From: a virus
DNA length: 64,000 nucleotides
IMG/VR virus record: IMGVR_UViG_3300017971_000276
Span: 1-64,000 of that record
Reading direction: 5' to 3' (one strand)
In this document: in pieces, positions 15,432 to 24,254 of the stretch
Numbering within the stretch: position 1 is the stretch's first letter
How the letters are laid out: every line of letters begins with the position of its first letter
The notes under the pieces: generated by a model
Databases searched by the model: none
Seen by the model: the letters and a program-made list of their open reading frames with translations, nothing else
Told to the model about the DNA's origin: nothing
Made by a program: the position numbers and the translations under genes

Positions 15432-17576
15432 ATGTCTGATATTGCTCTGTTTAGAGATTATTATAAGATTGTGAAGCCAAAAGAAGAAGAAGTTACAAAG
15501 TGGAAAGACTCATTAGTCGCTTCGCCAGTTAATAGTTACTCTTCTGCCAGTGCGGCAACAAAAGGTCTTGAGGTTACATTTGAGGCAACCCATGCAGCTT
15601 TGTTTAATGATAATTTAAGATTCTATTTGCCCTCTCGTATGATGGATGGAGTCAGTACTTTTATCAATCGTAAAAAGCCTGCTAAGATTCTTAAGCACCA
15701 TGATTCTCAATCTGATCCTGTTGGTATTATTGTAGGGGCCGAATATATTCCTACAATACCAGAGGGACTAGAGAATGATAAGAACATCCAAATTATGATG
15801 GATAGTTCTAATAGCATTACCAAGCAAGTTGCTGCTGCTAAAAGATTTTTAAGATCTGGAATTCCTTTCTCTGATGGATGGAGAGGACTTGGCTATATCC
15901 AATTAAAGGGCGTTCTTTTAGACGAAAAGGCTATTCAACAAGTCTCTGATGGTTTGTTTGATGCTGTTTCTACTTCTTTCCGCTCTCCTGGACATGCATA
16001 TTGTTCTGAATGCCAACAAAACTGGGCAGCAGATGGTTTTTGTGAACATGAACCAGGAAAGAAATATGGGGACGACGATGATGACAAAGTAATTTGTGCT
16101 GTAGTTCCTGGAGTCCATAATTATGATGAATGTAGTCTTGTTGTTTTTGATGGAGATCCTTTAACTCAAATCTCTATTGGACATCAAGATTCCGTAAAAG
16201 AATTTTCAGTCAATACAAAAGACTGGCAAAACAACTCTGTCGAGGATTCAAATAGCTTTGCGTTCTCATTCAGAGACTATAAGGAGGAAAATACCATGGC
16301 AGACAAAGCAACAGAGGTAATTCTTTCTGATGCTGAACAAGAGGTAATGGCTGCCGTTAAGAAGCTTCGTCCTGAGCTGGATGAGATGCAAGCTACAGAC
16401 ATTGTTAAAAAGCTAGTAGCAATGAAGACTGAGGATGGTTTGTACCCTCATCAAGAGGAAGCTAATCTTAACGCAGAAACTGCTTTTGTTTATGCTCTAG
16501 AAGAGATTGAAACTGCTGATGAAAAAATTGATGCAGATGCTATCTGTGACGAGATGCAAGCAGAATTAAAAGCAATGCTTGAGGAAGAGCTTCTTCCACA
16601 AGAAGAGTATGAGGCTGCTGATGCAAAACTAAGCACAGCTCAACGGAAGAAATTATCTGAGTCTACTTTCTGTGGTCCTGATCGTTCATTCCCAGTTCCT
16701 GATTGTGCTCATGTTACTGCTGCACGTCGTCTTATTGGTCGCTATAAAGGACCAGGTAGTAAAGCTAAAATTCTTTCTTGTGTAAATCGTAAAGCAAAAG
16801 CTCTTGGTTGCGATAGCAAGAAAGATTGTAAATTGCCAGAGGTTAATGAACAGAATGACAAGTTTGAAATTCCTTCATGTGATATGATTGATACTCTCGA
16901 AGATAAAGAGGCGAAAGAATTATTTAACATGATGGAAGCAGAAATGATCAGCCGCAACTTGAAACTTGAAAGACCTTGTGCTAAGTGTGCATCTCATGAA
17001 GATGAAGCAAATAGGTCTAACAAAAAACTAGAGGATGCAGAAGTGAAAATTTCTGGACTAGAGAATACACTGGTTGTTCTGCGTGATGAACTAAGAAATC
17101 AAATCAATGATTATATGTCTTTGGTAGATCAAAATGTAGAACAAGGTGTTCGGCTAGTAGCAGCGCAGAAGGATCATTTGGCTCTTGCTGGTACTGTGTC
17201 TGGTCAGTTTGAAAGTCTTGAAAAAGCTATGGATTCTTTAAAAGAATCTGACATTAAAGAACAACAAACACTTATTCTTAAAGACTTTAATCTTGAGAAT
17301 ATTATGAACAAAATTAACGATGGTATGGCCAATGAGCCAACAGAAGGCGTAGAAGATCCAACAGTGAATAAGGATATTGACAATAACCAACTTCCTGATG
17401 GTCTTTCTCGTACTGCTATAGAGGCAATTGAAAACATGCGTGATTTCATAAAGAAAGGCGACCATGTGCAAGCAAAAAGACTTTATGGTAGTATGGTAAC
17501 GTTGAAAGTAATCGACGAAAAGCTCGTACCATTTGAAAATCTTTCAGCAAAAAACAACGCAGTTGACGCTGAATAG
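15432..17576 (+). CDS. Prohead protease with C-terminal scaffold
   Basis: 714 residues. The first about 280 residues resemble an S78/U35-type prohead protease: H89/H90 in KHHDSQSDPVG is the likely catalytic His, and S180/S182 in AVSTSF the likely nucleophile region. It is followed by a C-x2-C...C-x-H cluster (YCSEC, FCEHEPG) and the strand pair CSLVVFDGDP. Residues 289-714 are charged, helical and scaffold-like, including a SFPVPDCAHV segment common in phage assembly proteins and a coiled coil at about residues 515-565. The protease would cut the scaffold and itself during head maturation. GGAG and an ATG at 15432 lie 13 bases after the portal stop. Confidence 0.75.
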   Translation: MSDIALFRDYYKIVKPKEEEVTKWKDSLVASPVNSYSSASAATKGLEVTFEATHAALFNDNLRFYLPSRMMDGVSTFINRKKPAKILKHHDSQSDPVGIIVGAEYIPTIPEGLENDKNIQIMMDSSNSITKQVAAAKRFLRSGIPFSDGWRGLGYIQLKGVLLDEKAIQQVSDGLFDAVSTSFRSPGHAYCSECQQNWAADGFCEHEPGKKYGDDDDDKVICAVVPGVHNYDECSLVVFDGDPLTQISIGHQDSVKEFSVNTKDWQNNSVEDSNSFAFSFRDYKEENTMADKATEVILSDAEQEVMAAVKKLRPELDEMQATDIVKKLVAMKTEDGLYPHQEEANLNAETAFVYALEEIETADEKIDADAICDEMQAELKAMLEEELLPQEEYEAADAKLSTAQRKKLSESTFCGPDRSFPVPDCAHVTAARRLIGRYKGPGSKAKILSCVNRKAKALGCDSKKDCKLPEVNEQNDKFEIPSCDMIDTLEDKEAKELFNMMEAEMISRNLKLERPCAKCASHEDEANRSNKKLEDAEVKISGLENTLVVLRDELRNQINDYMSLVDQNVEQGVRLVAAQKDHLALAGTVSGQFESLEKAMDSLKESDIKEQQTLILKDFNLENIMNKINDGMANEPTEGVEDPTVNKDIDNNQLPDGLSRTAIEAIENMRDFIKKGDHVQAKRLYGSMVTLKVIDEKLVPFENLSAKNNAVDAE
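16281..16287 (+). promoter_or_regulatory. Internal ribosome binding site for nested scaffold
   Basis: AAGGAGG lies 8 bases before an in-frame ATG at 16296 within the protease/scaffold gene. It is as strong as the sites before the capsid genes. Confidence 0.7.
16296..17576 (+). CDS. Nested scaffold protein (in-frame internal start)
   Basis: Translation from the internal ATG (codon 289 of the protease gene) would give a 426-residue protein beginning MADKATEVILSDAEQE. It consists only of the scaffold part: acidic helices, the SFPVPD-AHV segment and the coiled coil. The strong AAGGAGG site at ideal spacing is the evidence. Phage lambda makes Nu3 scaffold from inside protease gene C in the same way. 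This arrangement would supply many scaffold copies per protease. It shares the stop codon with the full-length product. Confidence 0.65.
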   Translation: MADKATEVILSDAEQEVMAAVKKLRPELDEMQATDIVKKLVAMKTEDGLYPHQEEANLNAETAFVYALEEIETADEKIDADAICDEMQAELKAMLEEELLPQEEYEAADAKLSTAQRKKLSESTFCGPDRSFPVPDCAHVTAARRLIGRYKGPGSKAKILSCVNRKAKALGCDSKKDCKLPEVNEQNDKFEIPSCDMIDTLEDKEAKELFNMMEAEMISRNLKLERPCAKCASHEDEANRSNKKLEDAEVKISGLENTLVVLRDELRNQINDYMSLVDQNVEQGVRLVAAQKDHLALAGTVSGQFESLEKAMDSLKESDIKEQQTLILKDFNLENIMNKINDGMANEPTEGVEDPTVNKDIDNNQLPDGLSRTAIEAIENMRDFIKKGDHVQAKRLYGSMVTLKVIDEKLVPFENLSAKNNAVDAE

Positions 17577-17595
17577 ATAAGGGAGGTAACAAAAG

Positions 17596-19017
17596 ATGAC
17601 TATTCCAAGAGGATATGTTGCAGATCACAAGTTTTGGGACCGTATGGGCCGTATTACGCCTAATGTTGAATGGTCCGAATCTCATCGTCCGCACTTTGAA
17701 AGCATGCCAGCCCCATGGCTCCCCGTGCAACGCAAAGAAGAAGAAATCGAGTATTACATCGTAGTCTCTTCTGGTAAAGTTGTTGCTGAGTCTCGTGAGG
17801 GGCATGTTGTTCCTGCTGGCTTGCGGAAAGCCTGGAATGTAGCAGCTGGGTCTAATACTCTAGCTTATACAGCTACAGACGTAACCGAAGGCACAATTGA
17901 CTTGACAACTGGTGTTGCGGTTACTGGTGCTGTGACTTATACACAGACACAGCTTACAACTGCTCTCCGTCAGCGTGGTCTGATTCGCCACAGCGAGTTT
18001 GCAATGGACTTCATTAGCAAGCCTATTGGATTCGCCTCTTATAACTATTACAAGGCAGCCGGATCTGATCATTTCAATCCAGCCAATCTTTATCAACACA
18101 ACTTCCGTCCACAGGCCTTAGTTGCAGTAACATGTGACTATGTTTCTACATTCCCAGTGCTTCCAGCATTAGCGACTACAGAAACAATGGCCAATGACAA
18201 TACTGGTGGAGCTGCTGCTGCTATGGAGAACTTCTTCAATGGCACTACTACTCCTCGTGTTGCTGGCTGGTTTAATGCGACACAAATTCATGCAGTAGAC
18301 CGTTACGCAAGTGACGTTGCCGCTACTGACAATGTTGTTGCTTACATGTTTGTAAATTATCCAGTGGCTCATATTACAGAAGATAGTCCAATTACTGCTT
18401 CTGTTGCTGGTCTTACTCGTGAAGTTAGCGCAGTGACTGCAATTAGTGCAGCAGGCGATTACTTCATCGATTATGAGATGGGCGTCCTTTTCCTCTATGA
18501 GGCTGGCGGGAATGCTATTCCTTCTCCATGGGCTGTGGGTTCTACTATTACTTATTATCACTATGCCACAACTGGAACAGCAACGAATACAGTAAGCACA
18601 TATGCATGTGCAACTGGCAATCTAGAGTATGGCGATTTCCTAACATACGATAGTAATAGTAACCTTATCAAGGCTACTCTTGATATCGCCAATGCAGAAG
18701 GATACACATCTGCAGGTGCTGTTTATTCAGCAGATCCTGAGTATGATACCAATGCAGATAACGCAGCTGTATCTTCACAACTAGAACAAGCAATTGATAA
18801 TCATATCTTTGGTGTTGTTGGTCAGATCATCGGTACAACAGTATTTGGTGAAGGTCGTCACTCTAAAGATTATTTGGACCGTGTTGCTACTGCTTACCAA
18901 GGACAGACTGCTGCAAACATGCAGACTCCTGGTAGCGCAACTGGTGGACGTACGGACCAGCTAACTTATACAAATGCAGCTGAGCGCATGATCATTGTTA
19001 ACTTGATCTTCCGCTAA
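17596..19017 (+). CDS. Abundant head structural protein, possible decoration protein
   Basis: 473 residues. The protein is rich in Ala, Thr, Val and Tyr with many beta strands, few lysines and no cysteine cluster. The DNA uses more G/C-ending codons than the neighbours, as does the capsid gene, pointing to high expression. GGGAGG precedes the start at 17581-17586. The sequence ends ERMIIVNLIFR. It is flanked by the scaffold and the major capsid gene, so a capsid decoration or second shell protein is likely, but no family was recognised. A tail-side role is less likely from its position. Confidence 0.6.
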   Translation: MTIPRGYVADHKFWDRMGRITPNVEWSESHRPHFESMPAPWLPVQRKEEEIEYYIVVSSGKVVAESREGHVVPAGLRKAWNVAAGSNTLAYTATDVTEGTIDLTTGVAVTGAVTYTQTQLTTALRQRGLIRHSEFAMDFISKPIGFASYNYYKAAGSDHFNPANLYQHNFRPQALVAVTCDYVSTFPVLPALATTETMANDNTGGAAAAMENFFNGTTTPRVAGWFNATQIHAVDRYASDVAATDNVVAYMFVNYPVAHITEDSPITASVAGLTREVSAVTAISAAGDYFIDYEMGVLFLYEAGGNAIPSPWAVGSTITYYHYATTGTATNTVSTYACATGNLEYGDFLTYDSNSNLIKATLDIANAEGYTSAGAVYSADPEYDTNADNAAVSSQLEQAIDNHIFGVVGQIIGTTVFGEGRHSKDYLDRVATAYQGQTAANMQTPGSATGGRTDQLTYTNAAERMIIVNLIFR

Positions 19018-19041
19018 TGCCGAAGAAGGAGGATATTAAAA

Positions 19042-20304
19042 ATGGGTAGAAAGCAAATCGATCATGAAGTAGCCTTCGGCGACAGTTATGAGGTATTTCT
19101 TGATACATGGCTAAGCAATGGATTCAACAAGCCAACACAAACTCAGCTTGAATTCAATGATATTATGGCCACACCAAATGCCGCATATTGGATGCCGAAA
19201 GTAGTCGAAGATATCGTTCGCGAACCTGTTGAGCCTATGCTAATTGTTCCAAGTCTTTTGGATCGGATTCAGTATACCCCAGCAGCACGGATTACCTTCC
19301 CTGCAATTGGAGCCTTAGTGGCTTACGATCTGGGCGAAGGCCAATCATATCCCGAACAGCAGCTGAATGTAGCACCTGGTTCTATCACTATTAATGTGGG
19401 AAAAACTGGTGTTGCCTTCAAGATTACTGAAGAGATGAGAAAGTATTCTCAGTTTGACGTAATCAATATGCACATCCGTGCAGCTCGTCGGGCTCTTGAT
19501 CGTCATAAAGAACAAAAAGGTATGAATTACATTACCTCTATGGGTGTTACTTTGTTTGACAATCTAACTCCAACAAGTTCTGTTTATGGGACATGCACAG
19601 GTCGCTCTATTACAGGTTCTGGTAACGGTTCTTGTCGCATGGAAGATCTTCTAAAAGCATATGCACATATTATGATGCAGGGTTATACCCCTGACACCAT
19701 TCTAATGCATCCCCTCACATGGTCTATGTGGATGGCTGATCCTCTGCTTCAAACCATCGTGAAGAATACTGGTAATGGTTCTTGGTTCCAACCACACAAT
19801 ATACCGAAGTCTGGTCTGCCATGGGCAAATGCTTCGCAGAACAAGATGGGTATTAGTAGTGGATATGGACAGTTTACTCCAACTGGGAATGCAGGGTCTG
19901 AGACTCCTAGTACTGTTTCTGAAATTGATCAGAATCTAAATTCTGCCCCAGTAATTCCAAGTTACTTCCCACATCCATTACGTGTACTCGTTAGCCCCTT
20001 CGTTCCATTTAATGTGCACAATAACACTTGTGACATGATGATCTTTGATTCTCAGAATCTTGGCGCTCTCGTTGTTGATGAGGACGTTAGTATGGATCAA
20101 TGGGAAGACATGGCTACTGATATCACAAAAGTGAAGCTGAAAGAACGTTATGCATTCGCTATTTATGAAGATGGTCTGGCCATCGGTGTTCTTAAGAACA
20201 TCCCAGTTAAAGCAAATGAGATTGCTCTACCCGTTAGTGCAACTATTTCTGCTGCTGGTTCACTCGATGATATCGATACCACAACTGCTATCAGCGGACT
20301 ATAA
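19042..20304 (+). CDS. Major capsid protein (HK97 fold)
   Basis: 420 residues. The position directly after protease/scaffold, the AAGGAGG ribosome site at 19026-19032 and codon usage biased like a highly expressed gene all point to the major capsid protein. The sequence pattern fits the HK97 fold: an N-terminal arm, an E-loop region (about residues 95-125, GEGQSYPEQQLNVAPG), a spine helix with RAARRALDRHKEQ, a P-domain strand with DTILMHPLTWSMW, and late A-domain strands (LRVLVSPFVPF, DMMIFDSQNLGALVVDE). N-terminal processing by the prohead protease is possible, but the site cannot be set. Confidence 0.8.
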   Translation: MGRKQIDHEVAFGDSYEVFLDTWLSNGFNKPTQTQLEFNDIMATPNAAYWMPKVVEDIVREPVEPMLIVPSLLDRIQYTPAARITFPAIGALVAYDLGEGQSYPEQQLNVAPGSITINVGKTGVAFKITEEMRKYSQFDVINMHIRAARRALDRHKEQKGMNYITSMGVTLFDNLTPTSSVYGTCTGRSITGSGNGSCRMEDLLKAYAHIMMQGYTPDTILMHPLTWSMWMADPLLQTIVKNTGNGSWFQPHNIPKSGLPWANASQNKMGISSGYGQFTPTGNAGSETPSTVSEIDQNLNSAPVIPSYFPHPLRVLVSPFVPFNVHNNTCDMMIFDSQNLGALVVDEDVSMDQWEDMATDITKVKLKERYAFAIYEDGLAIGVLKNIPVKANEIALPVSATISAAGSLDDIDTTTAISGL

Positions 20305-20332
20305 TTCGTAGCGTCGTTATGACGTAGCATCG

Positions 20333-20377
20333 AAAGGGAGGAGGAGCGGTCGGTCTCCTTCTCCCTTTCTTCTTTCT
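20333..20377 (+). terminator. Strong rho-independent terminator after the capsid gene
   Basis: A 14-bp stem (20333-20346 with 20355-20368, one G-U pair) and an 8-base loop are followed by a T-rich tract CTTCTTTCT. It lies 28 bases after the capsid stop. It would uncouple the high-level head transcript from the connector and tail genes, with partial read-through supplying the latter. Confidence 0.8.
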
Positions 20378-20394
20378 AACCAAGGAGTAGAGCT

Positions 20395-20928
20395 ATGAAG
20401 CTCGTTAAGATTAAGCTGAGTGAAAGTCCTTTCTGGTTTCTTGGGAAGGCTATAAAGCTCAATCGTTCAAAGCCATTTAGCGATCTTATTAATGTTGATT
20501 CTCTGTCTGATGAAGACAAAAAAATTATTGATAAGTCTATCTCTAGATGTGAGATTAAGCTTTTTGATTCAGAGGGGAATAGAATTCCTTCTTTGGAAGA
20601 GGCTGGCTATATTAGGGGAGAATTTTCTGTCAGTCTAGAAGATATTAAAGAAGATCAATCCGACACTGTTCCTGAAGTTTTTTCTGTTACTGTTGGTAAT
20701 GATGACGAAGACGAAGAAGATGAGATTCTAGAACCTACAGAAACAGACTATGAAAATGCAGAATTAATTCTGAGTAAGAATGGGAATACAGTAAAGAAAA
20801 TTATCAAAGAGACTTCTGACTCTGAAGAGGGTTTGTCCTTATTGCATGCATGCTTAACTATTGAAAAACAAAATAAGAATAGGATTGGGATTATTAATTC
20901 TATTGAACAAAGGATTATGGAGTTTTAA
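20395..20928 (+). CDS. Hypothetical acidic protein
   Basis: 177 residues. A small alpha/beta N-terminal part (MKLVKIKLSESPFWFLGKAI) is followed by a very acidic segment around residues 100-125 (NDDEDEEDEILEPTETD) and a helical C-terminus. No family is recognised. AAGGAG lies before the start at 20383-20388, just after the terminator. It stands between capsid and neck genes and may be an assembly or head completion protein. There is one base between its stop and the next start. Confidence 0.6.
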   Translation: MKLVKIKLSESPFWFLGKAIKLNRSKPFSDLINVDSLSDEDKKIIDKSISRCEIKLFDSEGNRIPSLEEAGYIRGEFSVSLEDIKEDQSDTVPEVFSVTVGNDDEDEEDEILEPTETDYENAELILSKNGNTVKKIIKETSDSEEGLSLLHACLTIEKQNKNRIGIINSIEQRIMEF

Positions 20929-20929
20929 G

Positions 20930-21184
20930 ATGAAGGATGTTGATGTTAATAGTAGAGAATTTCGTGCGAAGTTAGAGCTTGAAGACACTGGAGAAATCAC
21001 ATTAAAAGTCACAGAAGAATTAATTTCTAAACTTCGTGCCTTGGCCAAGCAGCAAAAAGCAGAAAGTTCTGCTGAAAAATTTGCTGAGATTTTAGGCAAT
21101 GGAGGCAAGGATACTCCGGAGGCTTTTGTAGAAGAAGCAAAAATTAATTCAATTGCAGACACTCTAGAGATTGAGGAGGAGTAA
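20930..21184 (+). CDS. Small hypothetical protein
   Basis: 84 residues. The start at 20930 is chosen because GGAG at 20919-20922 fits it, whereas an in-frame ATG at 20861 lies deep in the previous gene. A short strand pair (FRAKLELEDTGEITLKV) is followed by a helix (EELISKLRALAKQQKAE) and an acidic end. No family is recognised. It belongs to the neck-gene cluster by position. Confidence 0.6.
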   Translation: MKDVDVNSREFRAKLELEDTGEITLKVTEELISKLRALAKQQKAESSAEKFAEILGNGGKDTPEAFVEEAKINSIADTLEIEEE

Positions 21185-21189
21185 TTTAG

Positions 21190-22989
21190 ATGGCCACAGT
21201 TCCAAGTGTAGTCAATGTTTATCCGGCTAATGGTGCTGTAGGCATCCCTATTGGCGACCAAATTACAGTTACATTTGACCAGGAGATGGATGAAGATTCC
21301 ATTAACACTGGTACGTTTGTTCTTACTGGTCCAGATCAAGGTGTCTTCTTTGGTGGGGAATTAAATCCATTTGAAGAGCCTGGTCTTAATGCTGATGATA
21401 TTTTAGACTCTCCGTATTTTGGAGGGTTTGTAAAATGCACTGTTTCTTTCTCAAGAGTTGATGCTTCTGGTTCTCCTGTTGCAGACACTGAAGTTGACTA
21501 TACTGGAGCGGGCAACCTTTGGCGTACGGTTGCTACTTTGACACCTGAAGCTCCTCTAGCCTCTAATAAGCAATATTCTGCTATCCTTGCTGGAGATGAA
21601 GATCCTACAAATGCTTTTGATAGTGGAGTTCGAACAAGAACAGTTTTTGATCCAAATCCAGTTTCTGTAACTGGCACTGGTGTAATTTATACTGGTGGAG
21701 GCTATACAGGAACGATTCAAAAAACCTACACTGTAGAGATAGTAACAGGAGGACAAACAGGTAATGCTACTTATCAGTGGTGGGATAATTCTGATCCTTT
21801 AACTTTATATAGTGGTATTACTGTTACGGGCCGTCGAGAGCTTGATAATGGGATGTACATTACTTGTGATCCTGATGGTACTTTTGTATCTGGAGACAGG
21901 TGGACAATTGTTTGCATCCCCTTCTTCTCTCTGTTAAATACTTACAGATGGACATTCTCTACGGGTAGTGGGGCTATTGCTACTCCTCCCTCAACATCTA
22001 GTACAAGTGGCATCCAAGAGCTTGCAGCAAGCGCTACAGCTTCAACTTTATCTATAGACTCCGTAGACCCAACAGGTGGAGAGTATGGAGTCGCTATCTC
22101 TACAGATCCTTATGTTGGAGAAAGAATTACAGTTACATTTGATGATACTTATCCTATCAATGCTTCTACTTTAGTGAATGCTGTAAGTATTGAATCTAAG
22201 CCAGCAACAGGCGTGGATGATCTTACTTCTATTACCTATACTGGGGATTTAAGTTTCACAACTTCTTTAGTTGGAGACAATGTGTTAAGAATTGATTTGG
22301 ATCCTGGTCAGCTTTATCAAAACAATATAGTTATTGTTACTCTTGATGAAACTATTGCTAATACCCAAGGTACAACTTTGGGGTCTGACTATATTACTTA
22401 TTTTGCAACAACCTATACTCCAATATACACAACTCTTAGAAGGATCCGTCTTGATCTTGGTCCTTTATTAGTTAATGTACCAGATGAGACTATTATGCTT
22501 GCAATTCTAGAAGCTTCATTAATGGTTGATGCTATCTCATTTGTATCAACAACTGATAATGCTAACTTCTTAAATATGGCCAAGCGTGAATATGCTACAT
22601 GTCTTGCAGAGCTTATGCTTGTTAACGGGATAGCATCTGATACTAATTCTTCTGATCGGATGAGTAAAACTCTTGGAGATCTTAATGTCTCTAGATCTGG
22701 TGGTGGAGGTAGTCTATCAGACGCTCAAGATAGACTGAATGGTTGTATAGAATATTGGAAAGTAGCAGTTCAAACAGGAGGAGAAATTGCTCCTGATACT
22801 TCCTTAAAACCAGGTTCTACTGTCAAAGGGGCAAATGCAGAAGATGCTATTGCTGTTGGCAGACAATGGGAGGCTACTTCAGGCCTTGGCTATTATCGGC
22901 CATCAACAAATACTTCTGTTAGAGGTAGCAGCTCTCGAAGAGCACTTAAGACATGGAGACATAAAAACTCTTGGAGGACTAACGACTAA
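21190..22989 (+). CDS. Head-tail connector with N-terminal Ig-like domains
   Basis: 599 residues. Residues 1-100 form a Big_5/SbsA-type Ig-like domain (VYPANGAVGIPIGDQITVTF-x-QEMD). Residues about 100-270 contain further strands, and a second Ig-like domain spans about 290-400 (DSVDPTGGEYGVAI, ITVTFDDTYPINAST). Residues about 415-600 are helical (RRIRLDLGPLLVNVPDETIM, then YATCLAELMLVNGI), similar in character to gp6-type head-tail adaptors that plug onto the portal. An adaptor decorated by surface Ig domains is unusual. GAGGAGG precedes the start. Confidence 0.6.
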   Translation: MATVPSVVNVYPANGAVGIPIGDQITVTFDQEMDEDSINTGTFVLTGPDQGVFFGGELNPFEEPGLNADDILDSPYFGGFVKCTVSFSRVDASGSPVADTEVDYTGAGNLWRTVATLTPEAPLASNKQYSAILAGDEDPTNAFDSGVRTRTVFDPNPVSVTGTGVIYTGGGYTGTIQKTYTVEIVTGGQTGNATYQWWDNSDPLTLYSGITVTGRRELDNGMYITCDPDGTFVSGDRWTIVCIPFFSLLNTYRWTFSTGSGAIATPPSTSSTSGIQELAASATASTLSIDSVDPTGGEYGVAISTDPYVGERITVTFDDTYPINASTLVNAVSIESKPATGVDDLTSITYTGDLSFTTSLVGDNVLRIDLDPGQLYQNNIVIVTLDETIANTQGTTLGSDYITYFATTYTPIYTTLRRIRLDLGPLLVNVPDETIMLAILEASLMVDAISFVSTTDNANFLNMAKREYATCLAELMLVNGIASDTNSSDRMSKTLGDLNVSRSGGGGSLSDAQDRLNGCIEYWKVAVQTGGEIAPDTSLKPGSTVKGANAEDAIAVGRQWEATSGLGYYRPSTNTSVRGSSSRRALKTWRHKNSWRTND

Positions 22990-23558
22990 TGGCTGGCACA
23001 AATCCATATACAAGTCTTTATCCAACAACTCTTTCTGGCAAAGAACTTGATTTGAGGACAGAGATGCATCGTACGCTATATGGAGCTATAGATGAAGAAC
23101 CCAAAGGACGTTTAGGACTTTTGCGACGAATGCGTAGAGATTCAAATGGAGACCTTGTTCGTTGTCCCTGTCGAGATAATATTACTGACGAACCTGACAA
23201 AGATTATTATTGCAGGTATTGTCTAGGTATGGGCTATTTTTGGGACGAAGCCAAAATAGTGTATTATAGAAATGATGATTCTTTTCGCAAACGTGAAGGG
23301 AAAAATCAAGAATTTGAAGGCGATGACTTCTTCTTGGAATATGATGTTGTTATTGCGCCGGAAGATTATATTGTTACAGTTGATTTGGATTCTGAGGGGA
23401 AGCCTACTCTTCCTGTAACAAGAAGTAAAATGTTTAAAATTTTAAGTGCTGATCCTTTTAGGTCAGATAATGGTAGAATAGAGTTCTGGAGAGTTCGCGC
23501 TGTAGAAGAACGTAAATGGAGTATTTGGTATGACGTCAAGAATAGACAACATAACTAG
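22989..23558 (+). CDS. Head closure/neck protein with Zn-ribbon
   Basis: 189 residues beginning in the TAATG overlap. The N-terminal half carries C59-x-C61...C75-x2-C78-x-G-x-G, a DnaJ-like zinc knuckle (PCRD to CLGMGYFWDE). A beta-barrel-like C-terminus follows (DVVIAPEDYIVTVDL, SKMFKILSADPFR). Similar Cys-knuckle plus small-barrel proteins serve as head-closure or stopper proteins in tailed phages. It lies between the adaptor and the tail-terminator-like gene, which fits. The exact neck position is inferred. Confidence 0.55.
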   Translation: MAGTNPYTSLYPTTLSGKELDLRTEMHRTLYGAIDEEPKGRLGLLRRMRRDSNGDLVRCPCRDNITDEPDKDYYCRYCLGMGYFWDEAKIVYYRNDDSFRKREGKNQEFEGDDFFLEYDVVIAPEDYIVTVDLDSEGKPTLPVTRSKMFKILSADPFRSDNGRIEFWRVRAVEERKWSIWYDVKNRQHN

Positions 23559-24243
23559 AGTCACCTCCTCAGAGGCAGTGGATATTCGAGTCAGACTTAA
23601 TGAGTCTGAAATCCAGTCTCTTGTGAATAGGTATCTAGAAAGTGTCGACACTGGCAAAAGGACTCCAGTTTCTGGTGCGGAACTATCTGATTTTTTTGAG
23701 TTGGTACAAAATTCTGTTGTCTCAAAACAAAGACAAGAAGGGGTATTAGACGATAAACTTATTTTAGTTGTTGAAGATGATCCTCCAGAGACAGTAGACA
23801 CAGAAGCAATAACATTCTATTTGAAGACTAGAGTTCCTGGTAAATTTGACCAAGGGCCTTCAGGAGCAGGTAGGATTAAAGAAGTAACTCCTCATAGGAG
23901 AGCAATTATTGACCACCCTGAAGCTCCTGGTCAAAAACTTGTGACTATGGGAAGATATTATGACAATTGGGTTACTTTTAATGTTTTCGCTCGAACCAAT
24001 AAAGTAGCAAGAGAAAGATTGCTTTGGTTTGAGAGAATGATGGATATTTATAATTGGTATTTCCGTCTCTATGGTTTCCGGGTTATTGAAGAAGGAGTTG
24101 GAAGCAGAGAGAAGGTAAAGATAGATGAACTTGTGGTAACAAAATACCCCATCACCTATATGGTGAGAACAGATGATACGTTCCATTTTAGCACTCAAGA
24201 ATTAAGACAAATTCTTATTGATCTGGAACTATCTACTAATTAG
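23530..24243 (+). CDS. Tail terminator/completion-like protein
   Basis: 237 residues. It overlaps the previous gene by 29 bases; GGAG at 23517-23520 supports the start at 23530. The C-terminal half has a layout seen in tail completion proteins: a long strand with VTFNVFARTNKVARERLLWF, the helix FERMMDIYNWYF, then strands KVKIDELVVTKYPITYMVRT. The N-terminus is helical and acidic. It immediately precedes the sheath gene, the usual site of the tail terminator. No exact family was recognised. Confidence 0.55.
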   Translation: MTSRIDNITRVTSSEAVDIRVRLNESEIQSLVNRYLESVDTGKRTPVSGAELSDFFELVQNSVVSKQRQEGVLDDKLILVVEDDPPETVDTEAITFYLKTRVPGKFDQGPSGAGRIKEVTPHRRAIIDHPEAPGQKLVTMGRYYDNWVTFNVFARTNKVARERLLWFERMMDIYNWYFRLYGFRVIEEGVGSREKVKIDELVVTKYPITYMVRTDDTFHFSTQELRQILIDLELSTN

Positions 24244-24254
24244 GAGGGTTCGTA

